Below are positions 62,686 to 64,000 of a stretch of 64,000 nucleotides of DNA, one piece after another; positions within the stretch are counted from its first letter, which is position 1; every line of letters starts with the position of its first letter. The notes beneath the pieces are model-generated. The model was not told the DNA's origin and did no database searches. It saw nothing but the letters and a program-made list of their open reading frames with translations. This DNA comes from Olsenella sp. An285 (GTDB lineage Bacteria; Actinomycetota; Coriobacteriia; Coriobacteriales; Atopobiaceae): the NCBI RefSeq assembly GCF_002159625.1, contig NZ_NFIZ01000002.1, positions 62,001 to 126,000 on the forward strand. Reading direction: 5' to 3'. A program made the translations under genes and the position numbers.

Positions 62686-62830
62686 GACTGTCACTTGGGG
62701 ACGCTGCCGCATTCGTCGCGCTCGGACGACCACAACACCGCCGTCGCGGCGGACGAATCTGGTCGTTTGAGCGCGATGAGTGAAAAACGTCGCAGCCTCT
62801 GGCCCTTCTCGTCCCCGGCAACGGCCCCAA

Positions 62831-64000
62831 TCACAGCTCGCGCACGCGACCGTCGCGGACCTCCCAGGTGCGAGCGGTGCAGGCATCGAGGAACCGCCGG
62901 TCGTGGCTCACCAGCAGGAGCGCGCCGGGATAGGCGGCGAGCGCGCGCTCGAGCGCCTCGGTGGAGTGCAGGTCAAGGTGGTTGGTGGGCTCGTCCATGA
63001 CGATGAGCGCGGGATGGCGCAGGATGCCCTCCGCGAGCATGAGCTTGCGAAGCTCCCCGGGGCTCGTGCGCCCGCCCTCGAGGATGCGGTCCGGGTCCGA
63101 GTTGAGCTGTGCCACGGTTGAGAGCACGCGGCCACGGTCAGCCGGCGTCAGGCTCGTCACGCGCCCCACCACGGCGTCGCGCGCCTCCGCCGGTAGCTCC
63201 TGCGGGATGTCCAGCACCTCCAGGCCCAGCCCCGCGTCCGCCGCCTGGGCGAGAAGAACCCGCAGGTGCGAAAGAAGCGTGGACTTTCCGGCGCCGTTGG
63301 GCCCGACGACGCCAACGTGGTCGGTGTTCCCCACCCAGAGCTCGGGAATCTCGAGCGTGCCCTCCGGGCCGCAGGGGATGGTTGCGGGCGGCACGTGCAG
63401 CACGGTGCGGCGGCGGGCGGGCTCGGCATCCATCCAGAGGTCGCCGTCGTAGCGCTTGGTCACTCGGACGGCCGCCAGGCGCTCCCGCGCGGCGACAAGG
63501 CGCGCGTCCATCTGGGACGAGAGGCGCCCTGCCTGCCCGTCCTTGCCGGTGAACACGGCGAGGTCAATCTTGCCGCGTGCGTCGTGGTCGCGTGGGTCCA
63601 GGTTGCGCTTGCTGCGCCGCGCGTCGGCCCGCGCCGCCTCGTGGGCCCGCTTGTCCTTCTCGGCAGCCAGCCGCGCGAGCTCGCGCTTTGCGTTCTGTCG
63701 CTCGGCTGCCGCGGAGCTGCGCTCGAGCTCTGCCTGGTCGTGCGCGGCGCTGTAGCCTCCCGGGCGCACGACGATGCCCCCGGGCTCGAAGGACGCGCAG
63801 CGCGTGGCGAGAAGGTCCACGAGCTCGCGGTCGTGGCTCACGAGGATCCCGATTCCGCGGAAGCGCGCGAGCGCCGCGCCCAGCTGCTCGCGGGCGTCCG
63901 CGTCCAGATGGTTGGTGGGCTCGTCCGCCACGAGGACGTCCGGTCTGCCCCAGAGGGCCGTCGCCACCTGCAGCTTCTTGCGCTCGCCAAAGGAGAGCTC
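62831..64000 (-). CDS. ABC-F family ATPase, partial (N-terminus beyond window)
   Basis: The open frame runs past the right edge; 389 residues are seen. The rest of the first ATP-binding domain ends with SFGERKKLQVATALW and Walker B VLVADEPTNHLD. A charged linker follows. The second domain has Walker A GPNGAGKST, signature SPGELRKLML and Walker B ALIVMDEPTNHLD. ABC-F proteins act on ribosomes, some giving antibiotic resistance. The variant signatures are typical of the Lsa/Msr-like side of the family, but the subgroup cannot be fixed from this part. A 10-mer copy (63250) lies just after Walker A. Confidence 0.9.
   Translation of the reverse strand, partial: ELSFGERKKLQVATALWGRPDVLVADEPTNHLDADAREQLGAALARFRGIGILVSHDRELVDLLATRCASFEPGGIVVRPGGYSAAHDQAELERSSAAAERQNAKRELARLAAEKDKRAHEAARADARRSKRNLDPRDHDARGKIDLAVFTGKDGQAGRLSSQMDARLVAARERLAAVRVTKRYDGDLWMDAEPARRRTVLHVPPATIPCGPEGTLEIPELWVGNTDHVGVVGPNGAGKSTLLSHLRVLLAQAADAGLGLEVLDIPQELPAEARDAVVGRVTSLTPADRGRVLSTVAQLNSDPDRILEGGRTSPGELRKLMLAEGILRHPALIVMDEPTNHLDLHSTEALERALAAYPGALLLVSHDRRFLDACTARTWEVRDGRVREL

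Overview
The window looks like chromosomal DNA of a high-GC, monoderm, strictly anaerobic actinobacterium, most probably a member of the Coriobacteriia (Olsenella/Atopobium-type). Pointers are the very GC-rich codon use, a Tad/Flp pilus locus without a secretin, a soluble [FeFe]-hydrogenase next to a GltD-like flavoprotein, a very large 2-hydroxyacyl-CoA dehydratase activase, a CarD-type regulator, and many small flavoproteins and Tat-type lipoproteins. No rRNA, integrase, complete IS or phage gene was found. One tRNA (Phe) is present. The taxonomic call is inference.

Layout. 1-345: 3' part of a lipoprotein gene. 602-4146: flavoprotein plus [FeFe]-hydrogenase pair. 4288-5478: rsgA. 5763-15441: a tightly overlapping run of 13 genes for a Tad pilus (CpaB, TadZ, TadA, TadB, TadC, pilins, TadE/TadG-like proteins) ending in a DUF192 and an FHA protein. 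15550-15625: tRNA-Phe. 16113-21918: acylphosphatase, a lipoprotein hydrolase, a lipoprotein cyclophilin, CarD, an ACT protein and citrate synthase. 22028-31986: kup, a serine carboxypeptidase-like protein, an RlmL-like protein, phosphoglucomutase and a C39-like membrane protein. 32227-39992: PBP1A, tyrS, a U32 protein, a NifU-like protein and lgt. 40401-48161: dehydratase activase with its TetR gene, a membrane protein, azlD and azlC. 48605-60376: an accessory redox region with two TetR/LysR regulators, iron alcohol dehydrogenase, several flavodoxin/FMN reductase genes, DUF362 and cyclophilin-like proteins, a CMD-cupin fusion, an aldo/keto reductase, a metallo-beta-lactamase-fold protein and at least two broken genes. 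60624-64000: GNAT, CorA-like, SdpI-like and the 3' part of an ABC-F ATPase.

The most striking feature is not a gene. The 10-mer CGAGAAGAAC (or its complement GTTCTTCTCG) occurs 29 times by my hand count, on both strands, in coding and non-coding DNA. In two intergenic regions it forms perfect head-to-head stem-loops. Chance expectation in 64 kb at about 67% GC is about 0.07 copies. Density, strand balance and use as paired terminator-like hairpins resemble the DNA uptake sequences of Neisseria and Pasteurellaceae. A Tad pilus locus lies in the same window, so a candidate uptake-signal system is proposed.

Three other repeat families occupy gene-free stretches: a GGGACAGTCCC palindrome (one inverted pair is inserted in frame inside a gene), arrays of hairpins with a GGTGCGGGAAAACGAC arm, and arrays of GAGTGCGGGC hairpins.
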